A stretch of DNA of 64,000 nt from Lederbergia lenta NBRC 16444 (GCF_001591545.1 NZ_BCVC01000001.1:1612001-1676000), one strand, 5' to 3'. Shown: positions 30,490-39,194, counted from the stretch's first letter. The notes: a model not told the origin generated them from the letters alone. Numbers and translations: made by a program.

Positions 30490-31434
30490 TCACACTGTTT
30501 GCTTCGAGAAAGAACGGGCACGGCTGAAAAAGAAAAACGCAATGATGACTGCGAGCGCGACCGAAGCTGCACCAACCCAAGTGACTGCCAATGTGATGAT
30601 GATAACCGATTCAGTGACGGCGGACAACAGCGCAAGAGCAAGGGCTTGAATCATCATTCCAATGATAAGTGTGTGACCAACGCCGAACCGATCTACCGAG
30701 AAGCCGCCAAGCTTAGAGCCAATTAAGCTAGCAACCCCTATAATGAAGAGAACAACGCTTATTTTTTGTTCACTAATGAAATTGGTCAACAATGGTGCAA
30801 TATAAGTATAGACAGCCGAATAGCCGATAAACATGAAAAGCGTCACGCTTAAGGCAATAGCAATCCTTGGATTTTTCAAAAAGGGCGAGCTGTTTACCAA
30901 GCTGAACAGGCGCAACTCCTTCCGTTGCTGGAATCGCCCGTGCAATGGCAAAGACTGACAGCAGGCTAAAGACCCCGATACCCCAGAAGATAATCTTCCA
31001 ATCAGATGCCGCTGCAATAACCCGACCGAGTGGAACACCAAATACAAGTGAAGCACTATAACCTACTGCTACGTTAGCCATTGCTCCTACCTTATGTCCT
31101 TTAGATGCGATACCATAGGCGTTGACCACAAAGACGCCGGTTCCAACCCTGAGTATGACACGAGAAGCCATTAGAAAGCCGAAGCCTGGAAGAGTGATCG
31201 TCGAGATAATACCGGTTAATATGACAGTAAGAGCTGTTAGGAGTTGCTTTCGCTGATCCAACCTCGCCATCGCAACTGTGACAATGGGAGTGCCAATCGC
31301 ATTTCCGAGAGCAAAAGCGGTAATAAGCTGCCCCGCTGCAGAAACCGAAACATCGACAGAATAACAAATTGTGACGTGCCAACCAAGAAACTGATAATGG
31401 CCAGCATGTAAATTTTCAATGTGTTACTCATGAT
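30490..31434 (-). pseudogene. MFS transporter (DHA1 type) pseudogene with two frameshifts
   Basis: Three frames must be joined: MSNTLKIYMLAIISFLVGTS at the start, then from about 31350 GQLITAFALGNAIGTPIVT and on through ASDWKIIFWGIGVFSLLSVF, then from about 30905 NPRIAIALSVTLFMFIGYSA to the end at 30490. The first joint has also lost several residues. Together they form a 12-helix drug-efflux type transporter. Headed by a GGAGGTGA ribosome binding site, it was the first gene of AKR operon III, behind the AraC-box promoter. Confidence 0.8.
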
Positions 31435-31509
31435 GCCCTGTCACCTCCTTATCTATAGTTTGCTACTTTTTTGGTGAAAATAAAGGTGTTTAATAACTTG
31501 AGCATCCTT

Positions 31510-31610
31510 ATTATGCAACAAATAAAATCACGACTGGTATCATAATCGTATCAAGTGATTGCCTAATCCTCTCGGAACCATTTACGCAGAAAGTGAATTT
31601 GTCTTATAAT
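31510..31610. promoter_or_regulatory. Divergent control region of AKR operon III and the araC-type gene
   Basis: The core GATTGCCTAATC is at 31557-31568. On the minus strand a CATAAT -10-like element (31510-31515) lies 41 nt from it and faces operon III. On the plus strand TATAAT (31605-31610) with TTTACG 18 bp before it (31581-31586) faces the araC-type gene; the core ends 12 bp upstream of that -35. Upstream of the core, GGTATCATAATCGTATCAAG is shared with operon II. An AraC-family binding site serving both directions is the simplest reading. Confidence 0.72.
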
Positions 31611-31650
31611 AGGGCTGTCACGGATGAAGAAGAGTACTAAGGAGGATTTT

Positions 31651-32568
31651 ATGTTCAAACAATTATATAAGCAAAGAGTCGAGATTGCCCAAATCATAGA
31701 GGATCACACAGGACGGGATGGTACTCAAAGGACCGCAATTCCGTCTTTATTTTTCTCCCGTTATTCTAATGATACTGGACCAAATTACGGAGTCCACAAT
31801 CCTTCCTTGTGCATTGTTGTTCAAGGGATGAAGGAAGTAATGCTTTCGCAGGAGCGTTTTCAATATGGTCCCGCTGATTATCTTATTGCATCCGTAAACT
31901 TACCAATCTCAGGACAAGTCACAGAAGCCTCTCCTGAAGATCCTTATCTGGCTCTCAAACTTGAATTCACACCGATTGAAATATTGGAGGTGTTACTTGA
32001 ATATCAAATAGGAATTGACAAGAAGGAAAAAGCTAAACGAGGAATGTATGTCTGTAAAATAGAACAATCCCTTTTAGACGCAGTAACCAGGTTAGCTCAA
32101 CTTCTAAATAACCCGAAGGATATCAAGGTTCTGGCTCCTCTAATTAGGAAGGAAATCATCTATAGAGTCCTGCAAGGTGAATATGGAGAAATGCTAAAAC
32201 AAATAGCAATAGAAGGGAGTTTCACTAATCAAATAAGTGACGTGATTGAACATATCATGAATAACTATGAGAAACCCTTTAAAATTGAGGAACTTGCAGA
32301 AATAGCAAATATGAGTGTTTCTTCACTACATCGGCATTTTAAAGAGATAACAGCAATGAGCCCCATTCAATTCCAAAAACAACTGAGACTACAAGAAGCT
32401 CGGGGTCTGTTATTATCCGAATCAGCGGATGCGGCAGATGTTGCATTCCGGGTTGGCTATGAAAGTCCATCACAATTTAGTCGTGAATATTCGCGTATGT
32501 TTGGTTTACCACCTAAAGAAGATGTAAAGCGGTTGAGAGATAACCAGGACAAAACGATAAATTTGTGA
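31651..32568 (+). CDS. AraC family regulator with AraC_N effector domain
   Basis: 305 aa from ATG at 31651, set by AAGGAGG five nt upstream; nine in-frame codons before it are rejected. Residues 10-190 match the AraC_N (PF06719-type) sensor (IPSLFFSRYSNDTGPNYGVH, NPSLCIVVQGMKEVML). The two helix-turn-helix units are in 200-300 (FKIEELAEIANMSVSSLHRH, then DVAFRVGYESPSQFSREYSR). Such regulators, for example YqhC of E. coli, activate aldehyde reductase genes. It is divergent from AKR operon III and shares the boxed region with it. Confidence 0.9.
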   Translation: MFKQLYKQRVEIAQIIEDHTGRDGTQRTAIPSLFFSRYSNDTGPNYGVHNPSLCIVVQGMKEVMLSQERFQYGPADYLIASVNLPISGQVTEASPEDPYLALKLEFTPIEILEVLLEYQIGIDKKEKAKRGMYVCKIEQSLLDAVTRLAQLLNNPKDIKVLAPLIRKEIIYRVLQGEYGEMLKQIAIEGSFTNQISDVIEHIMNNYEKPFKIEELAEIANMSVSSLHRHFKEITAMSPIQFQKQLRLQEARGLLLSESADAADVAFRVGYESPSQFSREYSRMFGLPPKEDVKRLRDNQDKTINL

Positions 32569-32888
32569 ATTCCCTTCCACAAAGCCCTATTATAAATTTA
32601 CGAAAGCCGGCATCAAGTGGACGTTTCTAGTCTAGGTAGAAAAAATAAAAGAGATGTCATGAATCGGTTTTGAACGGACAAGACATACTTTTTTTATGCG
32701 CAGAAAATGGTTGTTGTTTAGTGTAGTACTGATGAGGCTAATTACTTCAAATGGAGAAGGCGGTAAAAAGAATCGATTTGTTAGCGAGAGCTGTTCAGAA
32801 AGTGTAAGGAATTGGGGGCCTCCAGATTTTCGAATAACGAGTATCCATCTAAATGCCTTTAGATGGATACAATAGATCATTTATAAAA
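32569..32888. other. Non-coding stretch after the araC-type gene
   Basis: Contains an inverted echo of the araC promoter sequence (AGCCCTATTATAA at 32581-32593 versus TTATAATAGGGCT at 31604-31616), but no supported gene. A minus-strand open frame at 32632-32880 has no ribosome binding site and no recognisable protein. Confidence 0.45.
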
Positions 32889-33055
32889 GTGCGACGAATG
32901 CCACGGGGGATGGGATGTTACAAGCACTTGGCATGAAATTACTTTCCAAAGAGGGTGTGGAATTGAATTCGGGAGGGGGTGCTCTCATTGACCTTCATGC
33001 AATTGACAGTTCTCATTTTGATAAACGAATTGTAAAAATCCGTCTCCTCATTTTC
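32889..33055 (+). pseudogene. Glycerate kinase fragment
   Basis: SATNATGDGMLQALGMKLLS, then KEGVELNSGGGALIDLHAID, then SSHFDKRI match the central conserved part of GlxK/GarK-type glycerate kinases (SATNDGGTGMLQALG ... GGGAL ... LH.ID). No start, no N-terminal half and no C-terminal domain are present. A gene scar. Confidence 0.7.
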
Positions 33056-33248
33056 TCTGATTGGGTAAATCCTGGATAATATTTTTTAACACCAATATCA
33101 ACTAATTTTCAAGTTTATTCTTGCCAAAAATAACTTTAAAGTATATCCTTGCACATTCGACAAGATTATGGTTCAAGTTATGGTATTCATTAAGACATTA
33201 TAAAACATAAATGTTCCTAAAATAAAGAAACCATAATTATGTATTTAG

Positions 33249-33269
33249 TGGAGACGGTGGGAGTCGAAC
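33249..33269 (-). other. Fragment of the 3' end of tmRNA (ssrA), possible attachment-site scar
   Basis: On the minus strand GTTCGACTCCCACCGTCTCC plus a final A is identical, from memory, to the last bases of B. subtilis-type tmRNA before CCA. The rest of ssrA is absent. Integrases of genomic islands often use the ssrA 3' end as attB, leaving such displaced tails. Confidence 0.6.
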
Positions 33270-33383
33270 AGTTAGAATCGGGACAACAAAAACTCTTAAT
33301 TATTCTATTAGAATAGGAAACAAATATAAGTAAAAATGTAATTGTTCGGTATGTAGGTATATTCTTTTCTTTTTTTCTTTAAG

Positions 33384-33426
33384 TAGGCATATTCTCTTCA
33401 TGATATTATTGAAGAGAATATGCCTA
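33384..33426. repeat. Perfect 17-bp palindrome
   Basis: TAGGCATATTCTCTTCA and its exact complement flank a 9-nt loop. There is no T-run right after it on either strand. A degenerate direct repeat of one arm (gtaggtatattcttttc) precedes it at about 33353. Function unknown; a recombination or protein-binding site is possible. Confidence 0.75.
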
Positions 33427-33645
33427 AAATAAGCCTCATATAAAAACAAAATTTTTAGATTCCTGTAATCCGTATTCATCAGAGTCATATTTGTTTAAAA
33501 CCGATTCTGTTACACTCACCTTTTCTCCCCCCTCTTTAAACTCATTGCATATAGTAAATAATTCTATTTACATTTAAAAATCCTTTTTAATGAACCAGCT
33601 TCGTTGAAGAATCACTGCAAGAAAAAGCGTTAACCCTTAAAATAA

Positions 33646-33880
33646 GCGTTAATCCTCCTTAACATTAATTATGATATAACAAAAAACGTCTAATCCCAGA
33701 TGTACCAAGATTTAGACGTTTTTGCAAACAAATTTTATTAAAGCCTTAATATGGATTTGACGATATTCTCCCAACTGAGTTTAATATAAAAAAGCATTCC
33801 AATTAAGTTACAGTTACAATTGGAACGCTAAATGCTGTGTTATCCAACTCTTTAGAATAACTTGATGTTTATATTTTATC
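33646..33880. mobile_element. Gene-less derivative of the four-recombinase element
   Basis: Bases 33646-33760 match 12507-12620 (start GCGTTAATCCTCC, then GTCTAATCCCAGATGTACC and on), and 33762-33880 match about 16349-16458 (AAGCATTCCAATTAAGTTAC, then GCTAAATGCTGTGTTATCC). The 3.7 kb with all four recombinase genes is missing, so this is an end-only, MITE-like copy. It keeps the terminator hairpin and both right-end dyads. Its right end touches the 3' end of the flavoenzyme gene at 33885. Confidence 0.75.
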
Positions 33881-33884
33881 TCGC

Positions 33885-34601
33885 TTAAATTGACAAATCA
33901 AATGAGAAAAACTCTGGCAGTTGTTGTTCACGTTTATCGAGCATTATTTGTTCCGGCCTGATACCCTGCTCACGTAATACTTCAATGTTCTGCACAATGA
34001 ACTCATCGCTGCCAACAATATAGAAGAGTCCATCCTTGTCTGCAGCAAGATTTTTCACTTCTTCATAGTAATCTTTACGGTTATCGACGAACTGTGCCGT
34101 GAACTTCTTGTCAGGTGCGGATTTAAAAATATTAGTAAATAAAAAATATTTTGATGAATCGATGTTCAGAGAATGAATTAGATTGACGTTGTCTGCACGT
34201 TCGAAATATTCAAGTACAAGCGGTCTGAATGTTGCCTGGCCGACACCTGATGACAGCAGGTAGACATTTTTGTCTTCTCTTTTAAGCGGTACATTCGAAT
34301 GAGTTTTAAATATTGCCACTTCATTGCCGACTTCAAGATTTCTTAAAATCGATTTAAACTCAGAGCACTGCTCTTTGATGCGTGTTGAGATACCGATTGC
34401 ATTTTCGTGCGGTAAAGTAGAGATGGACATGTGGCGAATCAGGCCGCGGTTTGGTTTATCTCCGGCATTAAAACCTTCCAGTGCGAAGTGGGTGTGGGAA
34501 CCCTCTTCCCATGTAAAGCCTTCCGGACAGTCAAGCAGGTATGTTTTAACCTCAGGGGTTTCCTCAATAATCTTATTTATTTTAGTCCAATATATTTGCA
34601 T
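33885..34601 (-). CDS. Ferredoxin-reductase-like FAD/NAD(P)-binding oxidoreductase
   Basis: 238 aa. The FAD domain (1-100) has RHMSIST in place of the RxYS motif; the NAD(P) domain begins with VYLLSSGVGQATFRPLVLEY and ends with DGLFYIVGSDEFIVQNI. Similar proteins are known from staphylococci and other Firmicutes, with unproven electron acceptor. No iron-sulphur domain is present. Monocistronic; the stop codon lies only 4 nt from the short recombinase-element copy. Confidence 0.82.
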   Translation of the reverse strand: MQIYWTKINKIIEETPEVKTYLLDCPEGFTWEEGSHTHFALEGFNAGDKPNRGLIRHMSISTLPHENAIGISTRIKEQCSEFKSILRNLEVGNEVAIFKTHSNVPLKREDKNVYLLSSGVGQATFRPLVLEYFERADNVNLIHSLNIDSSKYFLFTNIFKSAPDKKFTAQFVDNRKDYYEEVKNLAADKDGLFYIVGSDEFIVQNIEVLREQGIRPEQIMLDKREQQLPEFFSFDLSI

Positions 34602-34915
34602 TATACATTCTCCTCACTCAATTATATATCTCATTACTACCTACTATACAATAAGTGATAACAATTCTCAATTAAAAGGATTGATTATTTCAGATAATTT
34701 ATGCGATTTAAATTTATAAAGTTTTCTTCTAGATAATGGCCCTATTCTGAACAAAGATCAATCTGAGTTCTTACCGCTAATCTGAATAAATAGCATCACC
34801 TTCAAGTTTGAATTCTCTTAGTAAAATTGTTTAAAAATCCCTTTGTTCACTAACCGGCCTATAAGAAAAAAGAGCTATTCTGTGATAGGAACCGATCGGT
34901 GAAGTAAGAGCTTCA
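34602..34915. other. Non-coding stretch
   Basis: Promoter region of the flavoenzyme, then a T- and A-rich stretch with TGATAGGA / TCCTATCA arms (34882-34938). No gene recognised. Confidence 0.4.
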
Positions 34916-35395
34916 TTACCAATCTGTCCTATCATAACTATCACCGATTTTAAGATTAAATGAATGGGAATTTAGTTTGTTATTTTCAATTGACTTATAA
35001 AAAATTGATTTTACTTCCTCTTGAACTGTTTTAGTAGCCTCTTTATTTTCTAGGAGTAATTTAATCTGAATATCATCTTTTGAATAAACTGCAAATAACA
35101 GTTGAAAAGCATAACCTTTTTCCTCTAAGTCGTTGTGTACTTGTTCAAAAAAGCCATCTTCTTAATAAAGTAGGTTTTGAATTTCCTCCGCTTCTTTTAG
35201 TTTCTTTTCATTTTCTGCTTGTATTTCATGATTTATTGAAGTGAGGACTTTAGATGTTTCTCCTTTTGTTGAGGAGTTATTGATAATTAGAAAGAACCCA
35301 ACATTTAATATTACACTGATTCCGATTAAAATGACTTTACCCTTTTTCACTTTAAATATATGACTGTAAAAAGAATTAAACCCTCTAAAATTCAT
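34916..35395 (-). pseudogene. Membrane-anchored hypothetical protein gene with an in-frame stop
   Basis: The frame from ATG at 35393-35395 encodes a cytoplasmic start, one membrane segment (VILIGISVILNVGFFLIIN) and a coiled stretch, and is stopped by TAA at 35162-35164. It continues in the same frame as EDGFFEQVHNDLEEKGYAFQ, then LLFAVYSKDDIQIKLLLENK to a second stop at 34916. The second part resembles small B. cereus-group secreted or anchored proteins of unknown function (possibly DUF4030-like). One base change separates it from an intact 160-aa gene. Confidence 0.65.
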
Positions 35396-35420
35396 CGCTA
35401 ACAGTAACTACTTCACCATT

Positions 35421-35469
35421 ACTTTAAAAAGAACTTTTATAATTCCGTTATAAAAGCTCTTTTTAAAGT
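35421..35469. repeat. 22-bp hairpin with one mismatch
   Basis: ACTTTAAAAAGAACTTTTAT-AA and the complementary arm surround a 5-nt loop (ttccg); only one position is mismatched. It lies 25 bp upstream of the broken gene at 34916-35395. It may be a bidirectional terminator or a small palindromic repeat. The surrounding 35396-35705 has no gene. Confidence 0.75.
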
Positions 35470-35705
35470 ACGCATCAACAATACTGAAAGCACGCCCTCC
35501 TATGACCTCACTATACCTCTGCCTTATATTGGTTTGTTAGTTTATTAACTTCTTCTGGAGAAATTTCTGCTATTTTATCAAACATTACCTTACATCTTTT
35601 CTCAGAATTAATTTACCTTGTTATTTTTAATAAAAAAAGGGAATTAATATTGTACACAGACTCGTAATAGCGATTTGTTAATATACGATAAAGGAGCGAA
35701 CTTGT

Positions 35706-36176
35706 ATGATGACGAATAAAAACAAATGGAAAATGATAAGATCGATTGCTGTTCCTCTCATTGGTGGGACGATTGCTGGCGTCCTCGCAACAAGGTCTGC
35801 AAAAGCGAAGTACCAACATTTGGAGAGACCAAAATTTGCTCCTCCAAGTTGGGTTTTTCCTGTAGCTTGGACAAGTCTTTATACAACAATGGGAATTGCT
35901 AAATATCAGTTTGATCAAAAGTCTCAAAAAGGCAGTCTGCAAACATACGGGGACATCACCTATTCCACACAGCTTGGCCTTAATTATCTTTGGTCTTTTC
36001 TATTTTTTCGCTGGAACTTGCGTGGCACTGCTCTCGTAGATGCTATGCTTTTGTGGACATCCGTGAACTTAAACACCTATTACTTTTATCGAAAAAGCAA
36101 GCTAGCGGGAACGCTAATGTTGCCATATGCTGCCTGGGTTAGTTATGCAGTTGCACTTAACTATGCAACATGGTAA
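35706..36176 (+). CDS. TspO/MBR family membrane protein
   Basis: 156 aa, ATG with AAAGGAG nine nt upstream. Five hydrophobic helices and the family signature are visible: ATRSAKAKYQHLERPKFAPP, then SWVFPVAWTSLYTTMGIA, and LGLNYLWSFLFFRWNLRGTA with the conserved W-x-x-x-F/N-x-x-W residues. TspO proteins bind tetrapyrroles and may degrade protoporphyrin or take part in oxidative stress. Monocistronic. Confidence 0.92.
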   Translation: MMTNKNKWKMIRSIAVPLIGGTIAGVLATRSAKAKYQHLERPKFAPPSWVFPVAWTSLYTTMGIAKYQFDQKSQKGSLQTYGDITYSTQLGLNYLWSFLFFRWNLRGTALVDAMLLWTSVNLNTYYFYRKSKLAGTLMLPYAAWVSYAVALNYATW

Positions 36177-36779
36177 ATGAATCGGGAAAAACATTCAGAA
36201 AAACGGGAACTTGTATAATATGGGGATAGAAAAGATCTCAGTAAATTCATTTGCCTAGCAGAAAAAATGTAATGAAGAGTAAGTTTGATGTGCAATATAT
36301 GAGGAACTGAACAGTCGCACACAGTTTACTCGCTTTCAAGCGGATTATAATCTTATTCAACATGTCCTCTTGTATGATTAGACATCGGCGTAAGACCAAT
36401 TCATAGGTGATTCAATCATAACCACAAACGAGTCTCTCTTAGGGGTTAAAGTACAGATGATACCCGCAGGCCCTCGGTAAGCGCCATTCAGAAGCATAAA
36501 TCAACGGTATGTAATTCACGCTTTTTAAACAGATGATTTCCTTCCGTTGTTAAAAGTAAAAATCTTGGGCTCAACGGTTTCATTTCTTAATATATCGCCA
36601 ACCATGTTTGGCGATATATCTCTATTTTAAAACCAGTCTAGAATGTTATATTAATAAAACCTTTTCAAATTAATTTTTTCTTTTCATAAAAGCGGGGAAA
36701 TTTTGGGGCGTTTTTTGGAGAAACTTTTTAACCAGGTCTGGCCTTTTAAAAAATCCACCTCCAATGAAATGGACTTTCT
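36177..36779. other. Non-coding stretch with a 12-bp hairpin
   Basis: About 600 bp with no gene that I can support. ATATATCGCCAA-ccatgt-TTGGCGATATAT at 36590-36619 is a strong hairpin followed by a weak T tract and may terminate plus-strand transcription. Confidence 0.5.
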
Positions 36780-37130
36780 TTAATCTATAAAATTAATATC
36801 AATAATCGATCTATTTTCAATCCTATGTACTTTACCATTTAAATCTACAATTCGAACATGCTTGTTGAGTACATCTATATAATGGATATGACCTGTTATT
36901 TCTTTTGTGAATCCTTCCATCCATAATGAAAATTTCACAAGATAATGAAACCCTATAGCTAAGTGTAAATGGTTATCGATCTCCTCTAACTGGTTTTCAT
37001 CAAGAATCGGCTTATTTATTCTCTTTTTATCTATTTTATTTGATAGAAACTGTTCCCTGTGTTCAGGCAACATCATTCTGCTGGATTCCCATCTTAAATT
37101 GTATCCAGGAGTTAGTTTATTAATATTCAT
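36780..37130 (-). CDS. YolD-like protein
   Basis: 116 aa. NLRWESSRMMLPEHREQFLS is the YolD family N-terminal signature, followed by the strand-rich second half (GHIHYIDVLNKHVRIVDLNG). YolD-like proteins are almost always encoded with UvrX-type Y-family polymerases and may act as their accessory factor, in the manner of UmuD. Its ATG overlaps the end of uvrX by 4 nt. Confidence 0.92.
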   Translation of the reverse strand: MNINKLTPGYNLRWESSRMMLPEHREQFLSNKIDKKRINKPILDENQLEEIDNHLHLAIGFHYLVKFSLWMEGFTKEITGHIHYIDVLNKHVRIVDLNGKVHRIENRSIIDINFID

Positions 37131-38356
37131 TTATAATGCCCTCCAATTTTGCGTGCTCTTTCATTAGCCTGCCCCGCACTTGTAAGAGATGATGCTCTGT
37201 ATATGGCAGTACGTCCATATTTATTCCAAATAGTGTCCAGAGCTACATTCAATTGTTCCCTGTTTAAATAATTATCAAACAAATCAATTTGATAATTATT
37301 AGCTGGTTGTAAATTACTCATCGTCACACCCAAACTTCTTATTGACTGACGATCCCAGAACTCCAAAAATAATTTAAAGGCAGCATTAAAGATATCCATA
37401 TCGTAATTGGTCGGGATCGGCAGTGTTATCTGCCTATGAAAACCAGTAGGAAAATTAAAGTCAGCACCACGAATACCACATGATACGGTAACGCCCATGT
37501 AGCCCTTCGCTCTACATCTTCTCGCTACTTCGGTACATAGCTCTAGTAATACGACTTTTATATCATTAATATCCATATAATCCCTTGGTAATGTCATGTG
37601 ATGACCTATCGCCTTTTGTTGGTTATGTGTTTTTACTGTGACTGGAGAATAATCAATTCCATTAGCTGTCTGCCACAGCACCTCACCATTGATCCCCCAT
37701 TTTTTCTTAAGTAGCTCTTTTGGAAAGGATGCCAATCCACCGATTGAGTAAATACCCATGCCTTGGAGATGTCGATTCATTTTGCTACCAACTCCAAACA
37801 TCTTTCCCACAGGTAGTTTCCATAGTTGATCCATGTTGCTTTGATCTAGTTTGAAAATTCCATCCTTATTTTTCTTGGCAAAATTATCACAGGCCATCTT
37901 CGCAAGTATCTTGTTAGGACCAATACCAATCCTCGAATAAATGCCAGTATCATTTAAGATCCACTTTTGCACAGCCTTAGCGATCTCATAATAGTTACCA
38001 AATAACTTTTGGCTGCCAGTGACATCCATAAATTGTTCATCTATTGAGAATGGCTCCACCAAGTCTGTAAATTGCTCCATGATACGGCTTATCACTATTG
38101 ATACATCTATATATCGTTGCATATGAGGACGTACTACCTCAACGTGAGGACACTTGAGTTTTGCTGATCCTAATGTTTCCGCTGTGGTAATACCGTATTT
38201 CTTCGCTATTGGACACGCAGCTAAAACGATACCACTCCTACGCTCTGGGTCCCCTGCCACAATAACAGGTTTATCCTTTAAAGAGTTGTCACATACTTTT
38301 TCAACTGACGCATAAAACGATTGCATATCGACAAGGAATATTATCTTTCCCTTCAC
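37127..38356 (-). CDS. uvrX: UvrX, Y-family translesion DNA polymerase
   Basis: 409 aa. IFLVDMQSFYASVEKVCDNS (first catalytic Asp and steric-gate region), VIVAGDPERRSGIVLAACPI, then EPFSIDEQFMDVTGSQ (S-I-D-E active site) and a helix-hairpin-helix region KMFGVGSKMNRHLQGMGIYS. Error-prone bypass polymerase of the UvrX/DinB-like class found on phages and islands. Co-transcribed with the LexA-like HTH gene (12 nt upstream) and yolD (overlap). Two LexA boxes ahead of the operon predict SOS induction. Confidence 0.92.
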   Translation of the reverse strand: MKGKIIFLVDMQSFYASVEKVCDNSLKDKPVIVAGDPERRSGIVLAACPIAKKYGITTAETLGSAKLKCPHVEVVRPHMQRYIDVSIVISRIMEQFTDLVEPFSIDEQFMDVTGSQKLFGNYYEIAKAVQKWILNDTGIYSRIGIGPNKILAKMACDNFAKKNKDGIFKLDQSNMDQLWKLPVGKMFGVGSKMNRHLQGMGIYSIGGLASFPKELLKKKWGINGEVLWQTANGIDYSPVTVKTHNQQKAIGHHMTLPRDYMDINDIKVVLLELCTEVARRCRAKGYMGVTVSCGIRGADFNFPTGFHRQITLPIPTNYDMDIFNAAFKLFLEFWDRQSIRSLGVTMSNLQPANNYQIDLFDNYLNREQLNVALDTIWNKYGRTAIYRASSLTSAGQANERARKIGGHYK

Positions 38357-38368
38357 CAGAAATCCCCC

Positions 38369-38596
38369 TCACGCAGAAATGGATTTTTCCATTCTAATCG
38401 TTCTTGGTATTCCCGGTGCGAACGTAATGTATCCTTTTTCTTTCCATTTATCTAGGTGGCCAGACACTGTAGTTAAAACGGAGGTGGTACCTATCATTTT
38501 TGACAGTTCTTTGCATGATGGTGAGTATCCTTTGTCGCTAACATAAAATTCAATTACATTCATTACATCCTTTTGTCTTTTGGTGGGTTTAGCCAT
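38369..38596 (-). CDS. Stand-alone LexA-type DNA-binding domain
   Basis: 75 aa from ATG at 38594-38596 (GAGGGG eight nt upstream, inside the end of the preceding gene). KPTKRQKDVMNVIEFYVSDK, then GYSPSCKELSKMIG and VSGHLDKWKEKGYITFAPGI, is the LexA winged helix. There is no S24 protease domain, so it cannot be cleaved by RecA-stimulated autoproteolysis. It may compete with LexA at SOS boxes or repress its own operon. Family call firm; role inferred. Confidence 0.85.
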   Translation of the reverse strand: MAKPTKRQKDVMNVIEFYVSDKGYSPSCKELSKMIGTTSVLTTVSGHLDKWKEKGYITFAPGIPRTIRMEKSISA

Positions 38597-38597
38597 T

Positions 38598-38813
38598 TTA
38601 TGCACCCCTCTTTTGTCGTAAAGGTCCGACAGAAAGAATATTAGTGAGTTTAAAAGTTCGAAACTTTTTCCTGTAATAGCAATAGGCTTTTATTGATTCA
38701 TTCGTTACTTTTAGTACTTTAATGGTACGTTGAGAAACAGTTCCATCATTAGATAAGTAAATCATTTCGATCTTATCTTGTGTACCTACAGCTCTTCTTA
38801 AAAGTCCATCCAT
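38598..38813 (-). CDS. Small WYL-like protein, first gene of the SOS mini-operon
   Basis: 71 aa from ATG at 38811-38813 (GGAGG eight nt upstream); a 33-residue in-frame extension would cross the LexA boxes and is rejected. IEMIYLSNDGTVSQRTIKVL, then KAYCYYRKKFRTFKLTNILS, resembles the ligand-binding WYL fold. Such genes precede uvrX/yolD in many Bacillus genomes. A broken copy of its start and promoter lies at 49314-49427. Confidence 0.8.
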   Translation of the reverse strand: MDGLLRRAVGTQDKIEMIYLSNDGTVSQRTIKVLKVTNESIKAYCYYRKKFRTFKLTNILSVGPLRQKRGA

Positions 38814-38825
38814 GTCCAAAACCTC

Positions 38826-38866
38826 CGAACGTGCGTTTGTATAAAGTATATGCGAACACAAGTTCT
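38826..38866 (-). promoter_or_regulatory. Two LexA (DinR) boxes of the uvrX operon
   Basis: CGAACGTGCGTTTG (38826-38839) and CGAACACAAGTTCT (38853-38866) each fit the Gram-positive SOS box CGAAC-N4-GTTCG with one or two changes. They are 13 bp apart, just upstream of the first ribosome binding site. Confidence 0.82.
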
Positions 38867-38948
38867 TTATGCAAGTGGTAAATAATTGTAGAAGGTATTT
38901 TGTCTTGCACACAGAATTAATTAATCTAACGTCTACTAGTAGGAGGTT

Positions 38949-39062
38949 TTAAGTGAAACAATAATAACTGAAAAGTTAAATGCCTTTGGAACCGAAGGAT
39001 GGGAATTATTAGGTGTCACAACAGTTTTCTACTTTAAGAGGGTAATTATTAGTAATTCGTGA
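38949..39062 (+). pseudogene. C-terminal scrap of a DUF4177-like small protein
   Basis: The frame LSETIITEKLNAFGTEGWEL, then LGVTTVFYFKRV, ends at TGA 39060-39062. LN.xGxEGWELxxV is the signature of DUF4177 proteins. An in-frame stop lies just upstream and there is no start codon with a usable ribosome binding site, so only the tail is left. Confidence 0.6.
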
Positions 39063-39194
39063 TAAATTAAAGCGACCGCTTAAATTAAATAGAGTATTAA
39101 TCAAGGTGGATTATTCGAGGGTTAAAATATGATGTTCAGTAAATTAGACAAATCGACCTACCCATATGTGAGGATGGCTGGCCTCATAATAAAA

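Larger units (their letters stand above)
33056..33645. other. Decayed stretch with a tmRNA 3'-end fragment and a large palindrome
   Basis: No supported gene. It holds the 21-bp tmRNA tail at 33249-33269 and the 17-bp palindrome at 33384-33426, listed separately. Open frames here lack ribosome binding sites. Confidence 0.5.

Noticed and set aside
32632-32880. Minus-strand 82-codon open frame after the araC-type gene
   Set aside because: No ribosome binding site and no recognisable domain; the neighbouring DNA is gene debris (a glycerate kinase scrap on the other strand).
33241-33300. A tRNA or complete tmRNA gene
   Set aside because: Only the last 21 bases of tmRNA are present; the acceptor partner, the D-domain and the tag reading frame are missing.
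37127-38813. A prophage around uvrX/yolD
   Set aside because: No capsid, terminase, holin or intact integrase genes are seen within 15 kb on either side.
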